DNA of 64,000 bases from Kocuria dechangensis (GCF_014636775.1 NZ_BMEQ01000006.1:62001-126000); one strand, 5' to 3'. Numbered from the stretch's first letter, positions 8,151-17,540 are shown. Numbers and translations are program-made. The notes: generated by a model from the sequence alone, not told the origin.

Positions 8151-9515
8151 ATGACAGCCATGGACGCCGCTCCCCCCGGTCCCCCGCTCGGCCCGACGGC
8201 CCGCCGGGCCGCCCCCTTCGCCCCGGACCGCCGGCACGTCTGGGCGTGGAGCCTGTGGGACGCCGGCTCCGCGGCGTTCAACGCCGTGATGACCACGTTC
8301 GTGTTCACCGTCTACCTCACCGGCGAGCCGTTCGGCGGCGAGGACCACGCCTCCCAGGTGCTGGGCTACGGGATCGGCGCCGCGGGCGTCGTCGTCGCGC
8401 TGCTCGCGCCCGTGGTGGGCCAGCGCAGCGACGGCGCCGGGCGGCGCAAGCTGTGGCTGGGCGTGAACACCATGCTCACGGCCGCGCTCACCGCCCTGTG
8501 CTTCTTCGTCTACCCCCAGTACCCGTTCCTCTACCTGGGCGTGGCCCTCCTCGCCCTCGCGAACATCTTCGACGAGTTCGCGGTGGTCAACTACAACGCG
8601 ATGCTGCCCGGGATCGCGGGCCGGGAGCACATCGGCCGCGTCAGCGGCCAGGGCTGGGCGACGGGCTACTTCGGGGGGATCGTGGCCCTGGCGATCGTCC
8701 TGTTCGGCTTCATCACGCCCGGTCTGCTGGGGCTGCCGGAGGCGGACGCCCTGAACGTGCGGGCGGTGGCGCTGTTCTCGGGGCTGTGGATCGTGCTCTT
8801 CTCGATCCCCGTCCTGCTCGTGGTGCCGGAGATCCGCGCGACCCACCGCGGGCCGCGCCCGTCGGTACTGCGCTCGTACCGGCAGCTGTGGCAGACGCTG
8901 CGGGAGCTGCGCCGGGACGCCCCGCAGACCCTGTGGTTCCTGCTCTCGTCCGCCGTGTTCCGGGACGGGCTCAACGCCGTCTTCACCTTCGGCGGGGTGA
9001 TCGCGGCCGGCACGTTCGGCTTCAGCCTCACCGACGTGATCGTCTTCGCGATCGTCGGCAACGTGTCCGCGGGGATCGGGGCCCTCGTGGGCGGCCGGCT
9101 CGACGACCGCGTGGGCCCGAAGCGCGTGATCGTGGCGTCCCTGGTGTGCATCGTGGCCGCCGGGACGCCGCTGCTGGTCCTGGACGGGACGGCCGCGTTC
9201 TGGGTCTGCGGGCTGCTCCTGTGCCTGTTCGTGGGCCCCGCCCAGTCGGCCTCGCGCACCTTCATGGGCCGGCTCACGCAGGAGGGCCGGGAGGGCGCCC
9301 TCTACGGGCTCTACGCCACCACGGGCCGGGCCGTGAGCTTCCTGGCGCCCACCCTGTTCGCCGTGTTCGTCTCCGTGCTCGGCGCGCAGCGCTGGGGGAT
9401 CCTGGGGATCCTGCTGGTGATCCTGGCCGGCCTGCTCCTCCTGCTGCGGGTCCGGGACCCGCAGGCGGCCGGCACCGCGCCGGGGACGCGGCCGGGATCG
9501 CTCACCGGGGCGTGA
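8151..9515 (+). CDS. MFS transporter, UMF1/Atg22-like
   Basis: A 454-aa major facilitator protein with about twelve hydrophobic helices. The opening [24 protein letters not shown] resembles the W-x-x-YD-x-x-NSAF start of the UMF1 (Atg22-like) family, and loop motifs such as [14 protein letters not shown] fit MFS. Two in-frame ATGs compete (8151 and 8160), neither with a good ribosome-binding site, so the mRNA may be leaderless. It is divergent from the mnh operon by 193 nt. The substrate cannot be told from sequence. Confidence 0.8.
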   Translation: MTAMDAAPPGPPLGPTARRAAPFAPDRRHVWAWSLWDAGSAAFNAVMTTFVFTVYLTGEPFGGEDHASQVLGYGIGAAGVVVALLAPVVGQRSDGAGRRKLWLGVNTMLTAALTALCFFVYPQYPFLYLGVALLALANIFDEFAVVNYNAMLPGIAGREHIGRVSGQGWATGYFGGIVALAIVLFGFITPGLLGLPEADALNVRAVALFSGLWIVLFSIPVLLVVPEIRATHRGPRPSVLRSYRQLWQTLRELRRDAPQTLWFLLSSAVFRDGLNAVFTFGGVIAAGTFGFSLTDVIVFAIVGNVSAGIGALVGGRLDDRVGPKRVIVASLVCIVAAGTPLLVLDGTAAFWVCGLLLCLFVGPAQSASRTFMGRLTQEGREGALYGLYATTGRAVSFLAPTLFAVFVSVLGAQRWGILGILLVILAGLLLLLRVRDPQAAGTAPGTRPGSLTGA

Positions 9516-9570
9516 CGGCGGGACTGCGAGCCGGGCCACGAGAACCTGGGCCGGCCCCCGGGCGGGCCGC

Positions 9571-10146
9571 TCAGATCCGGGTGCGGAAGAAGTTCAGGTG
9601 GCTGCGCGAGGCCGTCGGACCGCGCTGGCCCTGGTACCGGTTCTCGTAGGTGCCGTCGCCGTAGGGGTGCTCGGCCGGGGACGAGAGCTGGAAGAAGCAC
9701 AGCTGCCCGATCTTGGAGCCCGGCCACAGCTTGATGGGCAGGGTGGCCATGTTGGAGAGCTCCAGCGTGACGTGGCCGGAGAAGCCGGGGTCGATGAACC
9801 CCGCGGTCGAGTGGGTGAGCAGCCCCAGCCGGCCCAGCGAGGACTTCCCCTCGAGCCGCGCGGCGATGTCGTCCGGCAGGGTGACCTTCTCGTAGGTCGC
9901 GCCGAGCACGAACTCGCCCGGGTGCAGCACGAACGCCTCGTCCGGCGCGACCTCCACGAGCCGGGTCAGCTCGGGCTGCTCCACGGACGGGTCGATGTGG
10001 GCGTACTTGTGGTTGTCGAAGAGCCGGAACCAGCGGTCCAGTCGCACGTCGACGCTGGCGGGCTGGACCATGGCGGGGTCGTAGGGCTCGAGGAGGACCC
10101 TGCCGCCGTCGAGCTCACGGCGGATGTCGCGGTCGGAGATCAGCAC
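9571..10146 (-). CDS. dcd: dCTP deaminase
   Basis: Converts dCTP to dUTP (and, in the bifunctional actinobacterial form, on to dUMP) for dTTP synthesis. The 191-aa length is exact for the family. Seen: [11 protein letters not shown] at the start, [35 protein letters not shown] with the catalytic E, and the C-terminal [17 protein letters not shown]. The GTG start at 10146 gives the canonical N-terminus [14 protein letters not shown] lies 7 nt before the GTG, consistent with a leaderless transcript. Convergent with the MFS gene. Confidence 0.96.
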   Translation of the reverse strand: MLISDRDIRRELDGGRVLLEPYDPAMVQPASVDVRLDRWFRLFDNHKYAHIDPSVEQPELTRLVEVAPDEAFVLHPGEFVLGATYEKVTLPDDIAARLEGKSSLGRLGLLTHSTAGFIDPGFSGHVTLELSNMATLPIKLWPGSKIGQLCFFQLSSPAEHPYGDGTYENRYQGQRGPTASRSHLNFFRTRI

Positions 10147-10177
10147 GGTCCCCAAGGTAGCGCACAGGCACGCCCTC

Positions 10178-10204
10178 CTGACCGCGGCCCGTGTGGTGTA
10201 CAGT
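10178..10204 (+). promoter_or_regulatory. Possible promoter of tRNA-Gly
   Basis: TACAGT (10199-10204) is a good -10 match 48 nt before the tRNA. The nearest -35-like hexamer, CTGACC (10178-10183), is only 15 bp away, so the -35 assignment is weak. Confidence 0.35.
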
Positions 10205-10252
10205 GTTCTGGTGTCCCCGTCCGGTGCTCGCACCGTGCGGGAGCGAGGACGC

Positions 10253-10323
10253 GCGGCTGTAGCTCAATGGTAGAGCGCACGCTTCCCAAGCCTGATACGC
10301 GGGTTCGATTCCCGTCAGCCGCT
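10253..10323 (+). tRNA. tRNA-Gly (anticodon CCC)
   Basis: A 71-nt cloverleaf: acceptor stem GCGGCTG (10253-10259) pairs with CAGCCGC (10316-10322), with D-arm GCTC..GAGC, anticodon loop CTTCCCAAG giving CCC, and T-arm CGGGTTCGATTCCCG. The discriminator is T; CCA is not encoded. Reads GGG codons. A strong hairpin terminator starts 8 nt after it. Confidence 0.95.
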
Positions 10324-10330
10324 CCGAGAC

Positions 10331-10365
10331 CGAACGCCCCGTGGCCCGCAGGCCCGGGGCGTTCG
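10331..10365 (+). terminator. Terminator of tRNA-Gly
   Basis: Ten-bp perfect inverted repeat CGAACGCCCC (10331-10340) with GGGGCGTTCG (10356-10365), 15-nt loop, followed by the pyrimidine-rich TCATCTCCTCCTCTCCTC. Confidence 0.75.
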
Positions 10366-10409
10366 TCATCTCCTCCTCTCCTCGCTCTTCCCCGGGGACG
10401 ACCCTCCGG

Positions 10410-10415
10410 TAGAAT
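10410..10415 (+). promoter_or_regulatory. Candidate -10 element of panD
   Basis: TAGAAT at 10410-10415 lies 62 nt before the panD start, just after the tRNA terminator, in the right place to restart transcription for panD. No convincing -35 hexamer is seen. Confidence 0.3.
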
Positions 10416-10476
10416 CGGGACCGCGCCCGTTCGGGCGTCCCCCACCACGCCGCCTCCGAGGAGCACTGCTCGAGTC

Positions 10477-10932
10477 ATGCTGCGCACCATGTTCAAGGCC
10501 AAGATCCACCGGGCCGTCGTGACCCAGGCCGACCTGCACTACGTCGGCTCCGTCACCGTCGACCAGGACCTGCTCGACGCCGCCGACATCCTGCCGGGCG
10601 AGCTCGTCTCCATCGTGGACGTCACCAACGGCGCCCGGCTCGAGACGTACACCATCGCCGGCGAGCGGGGCTCCGGCGTCGTGGGGATCAACGGCGCCGC
10701 CGCCCACCTGGTGCACCCCGGGGACATCGTCATCCTCATCAGCTACGCCCAGATGGAGGACGCCGAGGCCCGCGCCTACGTGCCCTCCGTGGTCCACGTG
10801 GACGGCCGGAACCGGATCGTGGAGCTGGGCGGGGACCCCGCCGAGGCGCTGCTCGACGGCGTGGCCCGCCCCCCGCACTCGCGCACCCTGGAGGACGCGC
10901 AGGCCGACCTCGCCGGCGCCGCCCGCGTGTGA
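10477..10932 (+). CDS. panD: Aspartate 1-decarboxylase
   Basis: Makes beta-alanine from L-aspartate for pantothenate and CoA synthesis. The 151-aa proenzyme has the self-processing Gly24-Ser25 site (HYVGSVTVD), where Ser25 becomes the pyruvoyl cofactor, and the family motifs [24 protein letters not shown] and [27 protein letters not shown] at 10477 is chosen because MLRTM is the conserved family start; a second ATG at 10489 would delete it. The tail after residue 130 is longer than in E. coli PanD. Confidence 0.95.
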   Translation: MLRTMFKAKIHRAVVTQADLHYVGSVTVDQDLLDAADILPGELVSIVDVTNGARLETYTIAGERGSGVVGINGAAAHLVHPGDIVILISYAQMEDAEARAYVPSVVHVDGRNRIVELGGDPAEALLDGVARPPHSRTLEDAQADLAGAARV

Positions 10933-10969
10933 CCCGCCCGGCCGCGACCCGCGCCGATCCCTGCGGCGC

Positions 10970-11003
10970 CCGGGGCACGGGATAGACCGGGGCATGGGAT
11001 AGA
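10970..11003 (+). repeat. 17-bp tandem repeat, two copies, before AEC gene
   Basis: CCGGGGCACGGGATAGA (10970-10986) is followed directly by CCGGGGCATGGGATAGA (10987-11003), identical in 16 of 17 positions. Each copy ends in GATAGA, which resembles a -10 box, so the repeat may have duplicated a promoter element. Confidence 0.7.
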
Positions 11004-11009
11004 ACTGTA

Positions 11010-11031
11010 GGGGCCCGCGACCGCGGGCCCC
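11010..11031 (+). terminator. Short GC hairpin between panD and AEC transporter
   Basis: GGGGCCCGCG (11010-11019) pairs with CGCGGGCCCC (11022-11031) around a 2-nt gap. It could terminate panD or lie in the leader of the next gene, which starts 21 nt later. Its role cannot be decided from sequence. Confidence 0.45.
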
Positions 11032-11052
11032 CATCAGTGCGAGGAGGGTCCC

Positions 11053-11979
11053 GTGGCCGGAGTGTTCTCGGGGTTCTTCATCGTCTGGGCGGTCATCCTC
11101 GCGGGCTACATGGTGGGCCGCCGCGGCGTGCTCGGCCCCCACGGGCAGGAGATCCTCAGCAAGTTCTCCTTCTACGTGGCGAGCCCCCCGCTGCTGTTCC
11201 TCACGATCTCCGAGGCGGACGTCGCCCGGATGTTCTCCGCGCCCCTGCTGGTCGCCGCGGTCTCCGCGGTGCTGACCACCCTCGCCTACGCGGGCCTCTC
11301 CCGCTGGGTGCTGCGCAGGGACGCCGCCTCCACCGTGATGGGCGCCCAGGCCGCGTCCCAGGTGAACTCGGCGAACCTCGGCATCCCGATCGCCACGTTC
11401 GTGCTCGGCGACGCCACCCAGGTGGTGCCCGTGCTGCTGTTCCAGCTCGCCCTCAACACGCCCGTCTACCTGACGATCATGGACACCCTCACCGACGGCC
11501 GCCGCCCCAGCCTGCGCACCGTCGCGCAGAACGTGGTCACCAACCCCATGATCGTCGGCTCCGTGCTCGGGATCCTGTTCGCCGTCACCGGGTGGCGGCT
11601 GCCCGAGGTCGCCGAGGAGCCCGTGCGCCTGATCGCCGGCGCCTCGATCCCCGCCATGCTCATGGCGTTCGGCATCTCCCTCGTGGGGGCGGTGCCGCTG
11701 CGGCGCGGCGAGAGCCCGCGCCGGGACGTCGCGATCGCCTCCGTCTTCAAGCTCCTGCTCCACCCCCTCCTCGCGTTCCTCTTCGCGCGCTTCGTCCTGG
11801 GCCTGGACGGCCACCTGCTCTACGCGGTGGTGGTCATGGCGGCCCTGCCGACCGCCCAGAACATCTACGTGGCCGCGGTCCGCTACGGCCGGGCCGAGGT
11901 GCTGTGCCGGGACACGGTGCTCGTCACCACGGTGGTCGCGATGCTCACCATGGCCGTCGTGGCGCTCCTGCTCTCCTGA
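11053..11979 (+). CDS. AEC (auxin efflux carrier) family transporter
   Basis: A 308-aa integral membrane protein with about ten hydrophobic helices. It opens FSGFFIVWAVILAGYMVGRRGVL, and contains AASQVNSANLGIPIATFVLGDA and PTAQNIYVAAVRYGRAE, the two asparagine-containing crossover motifs typical of AEC carriers. Substrates in this family are small carboxylates or amino acids; none can be assigned here. GTG start at 11053 has GAGGAGGG 6 nt upstream. Probably its own transcription unit. Confidence 0.82.
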   Translation: MAGVFSGFFIVWAVILAGYMVGRRGVLGPHGQEILSKFSFYVASPPLLFLTISEADVARMFSAPLLVAAVSAVLTTLAYAGLSRWVLRRDAASTVMGAQAASQVNSANLGIPIATFVLGDATQVVPVLLFQLALNTPVYLTIMDTLTDGRRPSLRTVAQNVVTNPMIVGSVLGILFAVTGWRLPEVAEEPVRLIAGASIPAMLMAFGISLVGAVPLRRGESPRRDVAIASVFKLLLHPLLAFLFARFVLGLDGHLLYAVVVMAALPTAQNIYVAAVRYGRAEVLCRDTVLVTTVVAMLTMAVVALLLS

Positions 11980-12088
11980 GCCGCCGGGCTCTCCCGGCAG
12001 GCCTCCGGACGCACCTCCGACCCCACCTCCGGGCCGACATGCGCACACGCGAATCATCAGGCTACTGGCCTGTGAGGTAGCACACCCA

Positions 12089-12094
12089 TAGACT
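12089..12094 (+). promoter_or_regulatory. Candidate -10 element of the sugar ABC operon
   Basis: TAGACT at 12089-12094 matches the -10 form used repeatedly in this window and lies 127 nt upstream of the binding-protein start. The -35 side (CTGGCC, 12065-12070) is poor, suggesting activator dependence or a wrong guess. The 243-nt gap holds nothing else that I recognise. Confidence 0.35.
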
Positions 12095-12221
12095 GAAGGC
12101 CCGCGGAGGAGCGGGCGACGGGTTGCACGCACCGCCGTCCGCGCCGCCGACCGGGGTCCGGGAGGGCCCCCTTCGACGCCCTTCGCGGGCCGCCATACCG
12201 CCGAAGGGGAGGACCAGACAG

Positions 12222-13544
12222 TTGACCACCACCTCACGACCCCGACCAGCCCCGGGACGACGGCGGCTCAGCGCCGCCGTGTCCCTCGGCGCCGTGGGAG
12301 CCCTGATACTCACGGGCTGCGGCGACGCCGACGCGGGTGACACCCCGACCCTCACCTGGTACATCAACCCTGACGCCGGCGGGCAGGCCGAGATCGCGCA
12401 GCAGTGCTCCGAGGCCTCCGACAGCCGGTACAACATCGAGACGGCCCTACTGCCCCTCGACGCGGCCGGGCAGCGCGAGCAGCTGGCCCGGCGCCTCGCC
12501 GCCGGGGACCGCTCGATGGACATCATGAGCCTCGACCCGCCGTTCATCCCCGAGCTCGCCGAACCCGGCTTCCTGGCCGACGTCCCGGACGAGGTCGAGG
12601 AGTCCACCACCCAGGACGTCCTGGCGGGCCCCCTCGAGGGCGCCAAGTGGAACGGCGAGCTCGTCACGGTCCCCTTCTGGGCCAACACCCAGCTGCTCTG
12701 GTACCGGGAGTCCGTGGCCGAGGCCGCGGGCCTGGACATGGACCAGCCCGTGACGTGGGACCAGATCATGGACGCCGCCCGCGAGCAGGACAAGTACCTC
12801 GGGGTGCAGGGCACGCAGGCCGAGTCGATGACGGTGTGGGTCAACGGCCTCATCGAGTCGGGGGGAGGCTCCATCGTGGAGAACCCCGAGGCCCCCGCGG
12901 ACGAGGTGTCGATCGGCATGGACTCCGAGGCGGCGCGGAAGGCCGCGGAGATCGTCGGGACGATCGGCCGGGACGGTCTCGGCGGGCCGGGCCTGCCGAC
13001 CTCCACCGAGAACACGACGATGATCGAGTTCCAGTCGGACAACGGGTCGTTCATGGTCAACTGGCCGTTCATCTACGCGGCCACGGCGGCCGCGGTGGAG
13101 GACGGGACCGTCGACCAGTCCGTCTACGAGGACATCGGGTGGGCCCTGTGGCCGCGGGTCGACGAGGACGAGCCCTCCGCTCCCCCGCTGGGCGGGATCA
13201 ACATCGGCGTGGGCGCGACCTCCGAGAACCAGGACCTCGCCTGGGAGGCCGTGGAGTGCATCGTCTCGCCCGAGAACCAGGCGAACTACTTCGTGACGAA
13301 CGGCAACCCCGCCGCGTCCGAGGCCGCGTACGAGGACCCCGCGGTGCGGGAGGCGTTCCCGATGTACGAGACCATCCGTGAGTCCCTGGACCAGGCGGCG
13401 CCCCGCCCCCAGACTCCTTACTACAACGAGGTCTCCAGCGCGATCCAGCAGGAGTGGACGCCGCCGGCGTCCGTCACCGAGGACACGCCCCGGAACACCG
13501 CCGAATTCATCGAGGCCGTCCTGAAGGGAGACCAGCTGCTATGA
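12222..13544 (+). CDS. Sugar ABC transporter substrate-binding lipoprotein (LpqY-like)
   Basis: A 440-aa extracytoplasmic solute-binding protein, family 1. Signal peptide at residues about 12-33 ends in the lipobox LILTGC, so the mature protein is a lipoprotein. Motifs TLTWYINPDAGGQAEIAQQC and the hinge segments VPFWANTQLLWYRE and FMVNWPFIYAA fit sugar binders. TTG start at 12222 is chosen for GGGGAGGA upstream and because it leaves a normal signal peptide. Overlaps the next gene by ATGA. Gene order and likeness to mycobacterial LpqY-SugABC suggest trehalose or another alpha-glucoside, but the sugar is inferred. Confidence 0.88.
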   Translation: MTTTSRPRPAPGRRRLSAAVSLGAVGALILTGCGDADAGDTPTLTWYINPDAGGQAEIAQQCSEASDSRYNIETALLPLDAAGQREQLARRLAAGDRSMDIMSLDPPFIPELAEPGFLADVPDEVEESTTQDVLAGPLEGAKWNGELVTVPFWANTQLLWYRESVAEAAGLDMDQPVTWDQIMDAAREQDKYLGVQGTQAESMTVWVNGLIESGGGSIVENPEAPADEVSIGMDSEAARKAAEIVGTIGRDGLGGPGLPTSTENTTMIEFQSDNGSFMVNWPFIYAATAAAVEDGTVDQSVYEDIGWALWPRVDEDEPSAPPLGGINIGVGATSENQDLAWEAVECIVSPENQANYFVTNGNPAASEAAYEDPAVREAFPMYETIRESLDQAAPRPQTPYYNEVSSAIQQEWTPPASVTEDTPRNTAEFIEAVLKGDQLL

Positions 13545-14533
13545 GCACCGTCGTCAACCCCAACGCCCCCGGCACGGAGCCCGGGTCGCTGGCCCCGGCC
13601 CCGGTCAAGGGCCGGCGCAGCGCCAGGACCGGCCTGTCCGACCGGGCGAAGTCGGAGCGCAAGCTCGGCTGGATGCTCGCCGGACCGGCGTTCATCCTCA
13701 TGCTGCTGGTCACGATGTACCCGATCCTGCAGGCGCTGTGGGACTCCCTGTTCTCCTTCCGGCTCACCGACCCGGGCAACAAGGAGTTCGTCTTCCTGGG
13801 CAACTACGCCACGGTCCTGTCCGACGCCCTCTTCTGGAAGGACCTGGGCGTGACCGTGCTGATCACCGTGGTGACGGTGGTGGTGGAGCTGGTGCTGGGC
13901 TTCGCCCTGGCCCTGGTGATGAACAACGCCATCCGCAACACCCGCGGCCTGCTGCGCACCGCCATCCTGGTGCCCTACGGCATCATCACCGTGGTCTCGG
14001 CCTTCGCCTGGTTCTACGCGTTCGACATCACCACCGGCTACATCAACAACTGGTTCTCCTGGCTGCCGGGCATCGGCCCGGACTTCAACTGGTTCGCCTC
14101 CCAGTGGCCGGCCCTGTTCGTGATCATGGCCTCCGAGATCTGGAAGACCACGCCGTTCATCTCCCTGCTGCTGCTCTCGGGCCTGGCCCAGGTGCCCAGC
14201 GAGTTCACCGAGGCCGCCAAGGTCGACGGCGCCACCTGGTGGCAGCGGATGTCCCGGGTGGTCATCCCCAACATGAAGGCCGCCATCATGGTCGCGGTCG
14301 TGTTCCGCGCCCTGGACGCGTTCCGCATCTTCGACAACATCTTCATCATGACCCAGGGCCAGTACGGCACCGAGACCCTCTCGCTGCTGGCCTACCGCAC
14401 CTCGATCGGCCGGCTCGAGATCGGCCTCGGCTCCGCGATCTCCGTGATCCTGTTCATCTGCGTCCTGCTGATCGCCTTCGTCGCCATCCGGGTGTTCAAG
14501 GTCGACCTCGCCGGCTCCGGAAAGGGAAGGTAA
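13541..14533 (+). CDS. Sugar ABC transporter permease (MalF/SugA-like)
   Basis: A 330-aa inner-membrane permease. A 45-residue polar N-terminus is followed by six helices and the EAA loop (EFTEAAKVDGATWWQRMSRVVIPNMKAA) that docks the ATPase. ATG overlaps the lipoprotein stop (ATGA), with AAGGGAG upstream. Partner of the MalG-like permease 6 nt downstream. Confidence 0.93.
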   Translation: MSTVVNPNAPGTEPGSLAPAPVKGRRSARTGLSDRAKSERKLGWMLAGPAFILMLLVTMYPILQALWDSLFSFRLTDPGNKEFVFLGNYATVLSDALFWKDLGVTVLITVVTVVVELVLGFALALVMNNAIRNTRGLLRTAILVPYGIITVVSAFAWFYAFDITTGYINNWFSWLPGIGPDFNWFASQWPALFVIMASEIWKTTPFISLLLLSGLAQVPSEFTEAAKVDGATWWQRMSRVVIPNMKAAIMVAVVFRALDAFRIFDNIFIMTQGQYGTETLSLLAYRTSIGRLEIGLGSAISVILFICVLLIAFVAIRVFKVDLAGSGKGR

Positions 14534-14539
14534 CCGCCC

Positions 14540-15373
14540 ATGTCCACCAAGCAGAAGGTCGGATGGGCCGTCGTCTCGGTCCTGGTCCTGGTCTACGCGC
14601 TGTTCCCCGTCCTCTCCATCCTGATGACGTCCTTCAAGACGCCCTCGGACCTGACCTCCGGGAAGTTCCTGCCCAAGGAGTGGGTGGGCGAGAACTACTC
14701 GTCGATCTTCGTGGGAACCGCCCGGGACCTGTTCGTCCCGTCCCTGATCAACTCGATCGGCATCTGCCTGATCTCGACGGCCATCGCGGTGGTCCTCGCC
14801 ACGTTCTGCGCGTACGCGATCGCCCGCCTGGACTTCCCCGGGAAGAGGGTCATCCTCACGACCGCACTGGCCGTGTCCATGTTCCCGGTGATCTCCCTCG
14901 TGACCCCGCTGTTCAACCTGTGGCGTCAGATCGGGCTCTACGACACCTGGCCCGGCCTGATCATCCCCTACCTCTCGCTGACCCTGCCGATCTCGATCTG
15001 GACGCTCACCGCGTTCTTCCAGCAGATCCCGTGGGACCTCGAGCGGGCGGCGCAGGTGGACGGCGCGACCACGTGGCAGGCGTTCCGCAAGGTCATCGTC
15101 CCCCTGGCCGCGCCCGGCGTGTTCACCACCGCGATCATCGCGTTCTTCATCGCGTGGAACGACTTCGTCTACGGCATCGGCCTCACCTCGACCGAGGCCG
15201 CCCGGCCCGTGCCCGCGGCGCTCGCGTTCTTCACCGGCGCCTCTCAGTTCGAGGACCCGGCGGGCGCGATCTCCGCGGCCGCGATCATCGTCACCATCCC
15301 GGTGGTGCTGCTGGTGCTGCTCTTCCAGCGCCAGATCGTCTCCGGTCTGACCCAGGGCGCGGTCAAGGGCTGA
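14540..15373 (+). CDS. Sugar ABC transporter permease (MalG/SugB-like)
   Basis: A 277-aa permease with six helices and the EAA motif ERAAQVDGATTWQAFRKVIVPLAAPG near residues 172-197. The ATG has GGGAAGG upstream, overlapping the end of the preceding gene. Forms the channel with the MalF-like subunit. Confidence 0.94.
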   Translation: MSTKQKVGWAVVSVLVLVYALFPVLSILMTSFKTPSDLTSGKFLPKEWVGENYSSIFVGTARDLFVPSLINSIGICLISTAIAVVLATFCAYAIARLDFPGKRVILTTALAVSMFPVISLVTPLFNLWRQIGLYDTWPGLIIPYLSLTLPISIWTLTAFFQQIPWDLERAAQVDGATTWQAFRKVIVPLAAPGVFTTAIIAFFIAWNDFVYGIGLTSTEAARPVPAALAFFTGASQFEDPAGAISAAAIIVTIPVVLLVLLFQRQIVSGLTQGAVKG

Positions 15374-15424
15374 GCCCGCACGCCCCGAGCCTCTTCCCGA
15401 ACCGAACGAAGGACTGAGTCCAAG

Positions 15425-16684
15425 ATGGCATCCATCACCCTCAACCACCTCGTCAAGCAGTACGGCGACGGTTTCCCCGCGGTCAACGACGTCTCGATCG
15501 ACATCGCCGACGGCGAGTTCCTCATCCTGGTGGGCCCGTCCGGCTGCGGCAAGTCGACGCTGCTGCGCATGATCGTGGGCCTGGAGGACATCACCTCCGG
15601 CGACCTGCTGATCAACGGCCAGCGGGTCAACGACAAGGAACCCCGCGAGCGCAACCTGTCCATGGTGTTCCAGAACTACGCGCTCTACCCGCACCTGACG
15701 GTGTACGAGAACATCGCGTTCCCGCTGCGCCTGTCCAAGGGCAAGTTCAGCGAGGAGGAGATCGACCGCAAGGTCCGCACCGCCTCCGCGACGCTGGACC
15801 TCGACGACCACCTGCAGCGCAAGCCGGCGAACCTCTCCGGCGGCCAGCGCCAGCGCGTGGCGATGGGCCGGGCGATCGTCCGGGAGGCGGACGCGTTCCT
15901 GTTCGACGAGCCGCTGTCCAACCTGGACGCGAAGCTGCGCGGCCAGATGCGCGCCGAGATCGCCCAGCTGCAGCGGCGGATGGGCATCACCGCGGTCTAC
16001 GTCACCCACGACCAGACCGAGGCCATGACCCTGGGCGACCGCGTGGCCGTGCTCAAGAAGGGCATCCTCCAGCAGATCGCCTCCCCGCGCGAGCTCTACG
16101 AGCAGCCCGCCAACCTGTTCGTGGCTGGGTTCATCGGGGCCCCCTCGATGAACTTCATCCCGGCGCACGTGCGGGGCGAGGTGTTCGCCACCCCGCTCGG
16201 CGACATTCCCATCCCGGCGCAGGCCCAGGGGAAGATGACGCAGGCGGGCGAGATCGTGCTGCTGGGCGTGCGCCCGGAGCACTTCGAGGACGCCAAGTTC
16301 GTGGACGAGGCGAAGCTGCCCTACGGGTCGGTCTTCGAGACGGAGTTCACGCACACCGAGTGGCTGGGCAACCAGCAGTACGGCTACATCCGCTACCAGC
16401 AGGACGAGGCGGTCCAGGCCAAACTCAACGAGCTGGCCCGCGACCTGGACGGCGACGAGATGGCGCCCCAGCTGGTCGTGTCCCTCGACGCGTCCTCGCG
16501 CATCCGGGGCGGGACGCAGGGCCGGATCTGGCTGGACACCCGGCGGATGCACGTCTTCGACCCGGAGACGGGCGACAACCTCACCCGCGACGTCGAGGCC
16601 GGTGCCGAGCTGACCCGGGAGGCGGCCGAGGAGCGCGAGGCCGAGATCGAGCGCGCCCGCCGGGAGATGGCCGCCGCCGGCTGA
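15425..16684 (+). CDS. Sugar ABC transporter ATP-binding protein (MsmK/UgpC/SugC-like)
   Basis: A 419-aa ATPase that energises the importer. Walker [11 protein letters not shown]-loop [16 protein letters not shown], signature [15 protein letters not shown], Walker [15 protein letters not shown] and switch histidine [14 protein letters not shown] are all intact. The C-terminal MalK/TOBE regulatory domain (from about 240) carries [11 protein letters not shown]. An acidic-basic helical tail of about 30 residues ends the protein. 51 nt after the MalG-like gene; it closes the operon. Carrying its own ATPase suggests the system does not depend on a shared MsiK. Confidence 0.93.
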   Translation: MASITLNHLVKQYGDGFPAVNDVSIDIADGEFLILVGPSGCGKSTLLRMIVGLEDITSGDLLINGQRVNDKEPRERNLSMVFQNYALYPHLTVYENIAFPLRLSKGKFSEEEIDRKVRTASATLDLDDHLQRKPANLSGGQRQRVAMGRAIVREADAFLFDEPLSNLDAKLRGQMRAEIAQLQRRMGITAVYVTHDQTEAMTLGDRVAVLKKGILQQIASPRELYEQPANLFVAGFIGAPSMNFIPAHVRGEVFATPLGDIPIPAQAQGKMTQAGEIVLLGVRPEHFEDAKFVDEAKLPYGSVFETEFTHTEWLGNQQYGYIRYQQDEAVQAKLNELARDLDGDEMAPQLVVSLDASSRIRGGTQGRIWLDTRRMHVFDPETGDNLTRDVEAGAELTREAAEEREAEIERARREMAAAG

Positions 16685-16726
16685 GCCCCGCAGGCGCAGC
16701 ACAGGAACAGCGCAGGAACAGCGCAG

Positions 16727-16746
16727 GTGCTGTGCCGGCACAGCAC
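16727..16746. repeat. 20-bp perfect palindrome
   Basis: GTGCTGTGCCGGCACAGCAC is self-complementary with no spacer and abuts the 40-bp palindrome that follows. A short direct repeat, GCGCAGGAACA-type, lies immediately before it (about 16700-16726). Together they make an unusually structured 3' end for the ABC operon. Confidence 0.8.
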
Positions 16747-16786
16747 AGGAGCCCGCCGCCCCGGACGTCCGGGGCGGCGGGCTCCT
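16747..16786. terminator. 40-bp perfect palindrome, probable bidirectional terminator
   Basis: The left arm AGGAGCCCGCCGCCCCGGAC (16747-16766) is exactly complementary to 16767-16786 with no loop bases. It sits between the plus-strand ABC operon and the minus-strand gene ending at 16890, so it can stop transcription from both sides. Confidence 0.75.
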
Positions 16787-16889
16787 CCCGTGCCCGGGTG
16801 CCTGTGCGGCTCGGGTTCATGTCCAGCGCGGGTCCCGGCCCAGCGCGGGTTCCTGCCCGGCTCCCGTCCGCGGCCGACCGGCCGCGCCC

Positions 16890-17540
16890 TCAGGCCCCGC
16901 TCTGCTGGAGCACCGACAGCCACACCACGAGGGCGACGACGGCGAGCAGCGCCGCCGATCCCGCCGCGGAGCGCAGCCGCGGGTGCCGGAGCCGCCACGG
17001 CACGAGCCGGGGCCAGCGCCTGACGGCATCCCGGACGGTGGCCGACTCCACGTGGGTGCGCGGCCGGCCCAGGGCCTCGGCCACCTCGCCGAGGGTGCGG
17101 GCGTCCCACACGGCGCCGTCGAGGGCGAAGACCCGCCGCCCCGCGGCGTCCCCCACCCACAGGTGGGGCCGGCCGGCCTTCCGGGGGCTGCCGGCGTCGC
17201 GGTGCAGCGACCCGACCGTGACCACGTGGTCCACGTCGGCCAGCGACGCCGCGGCGAAGCCCACGGTGCGGGAGCGCAGGAGGTGGTCGTCGGTGCGGGC
17301 CACGAGCACGGGGCGCAGCCGGCCCCAGCAGGCCGCGGCGGCCGCGAGCACGACTACGGCCACCACGACCGCGATCCCGGCGGCGGGGCGCCGGTAGTAG
17401 AGGAAGAGCATCCCTGCGGCCAGCACCAGCAGCGGGGGCACGCAGGACAGCAGGCGGCGCCAGTAGGAGCCCAGCCGGGGGTGGAAGACCTGGCGGACGG
17501 GACCGTACTTCTCGGGGACCTGCCGGACGGCGTCGGCCAT
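16890..17540 (-). CDS. Unrecognised membrane protein
   Basis: A 216-aa protein that I do not recognise. Two adjacent hydrophobic segments lie at residues about 30-48 and 52-72 and a third at the C-terminus (about 192-212). A central soluble part contains GRPHLWVGDAAGRRVFALDGAVWDARTLGEVAEALGRP, which looks like a small folded domain. The topology (two helices, domain, C-terminal helix) resembles PH-like actinobacterial membrane proteins, but that is only an impression. Divergent from the gene at 17675. Confidence 0.7.
   Translation of the reverse strand: MADAVRQVPEKYGPVRQVFHPRLGSYWRRLLSCVPPLLVLAAGMLFLYYRRPAAGIAVVVAVVVLAAAAACWGRLRPVLVARTDDHLLRSRTVGFAAASLADVDHVVTVGSLHRDAGSPRKAGRPHLWVGDAAGRRVFALDGAVWDARTLGEVAEALGRPRTHVESATVRDAVRRWPRLVPWRLRHPRLRSAAGSAALLAVVALVVWLSVLQQSGA

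Noticed and set aside
4338-9539. A 1733-codon minus-strand frame continuing upstream of mnhC
   Set aside because: Only its last 173 codons (mnhC) look like protein; the rest is out of frame with mnhA and opposite the MFS gene.
11010-11031. GC hairpin as a riboswitch for the AEC transporter
   Set aside because: It is a simple short stem with no conserved aptamer-like blocks; terminator or leader hairpin is enough.
13421-16741. A 1106-codon minus-strand frame opposite the sugar ABC operon
   Set aside because: Antisense to four recognised genes, with no motif and a composition typical of a shadow frame.
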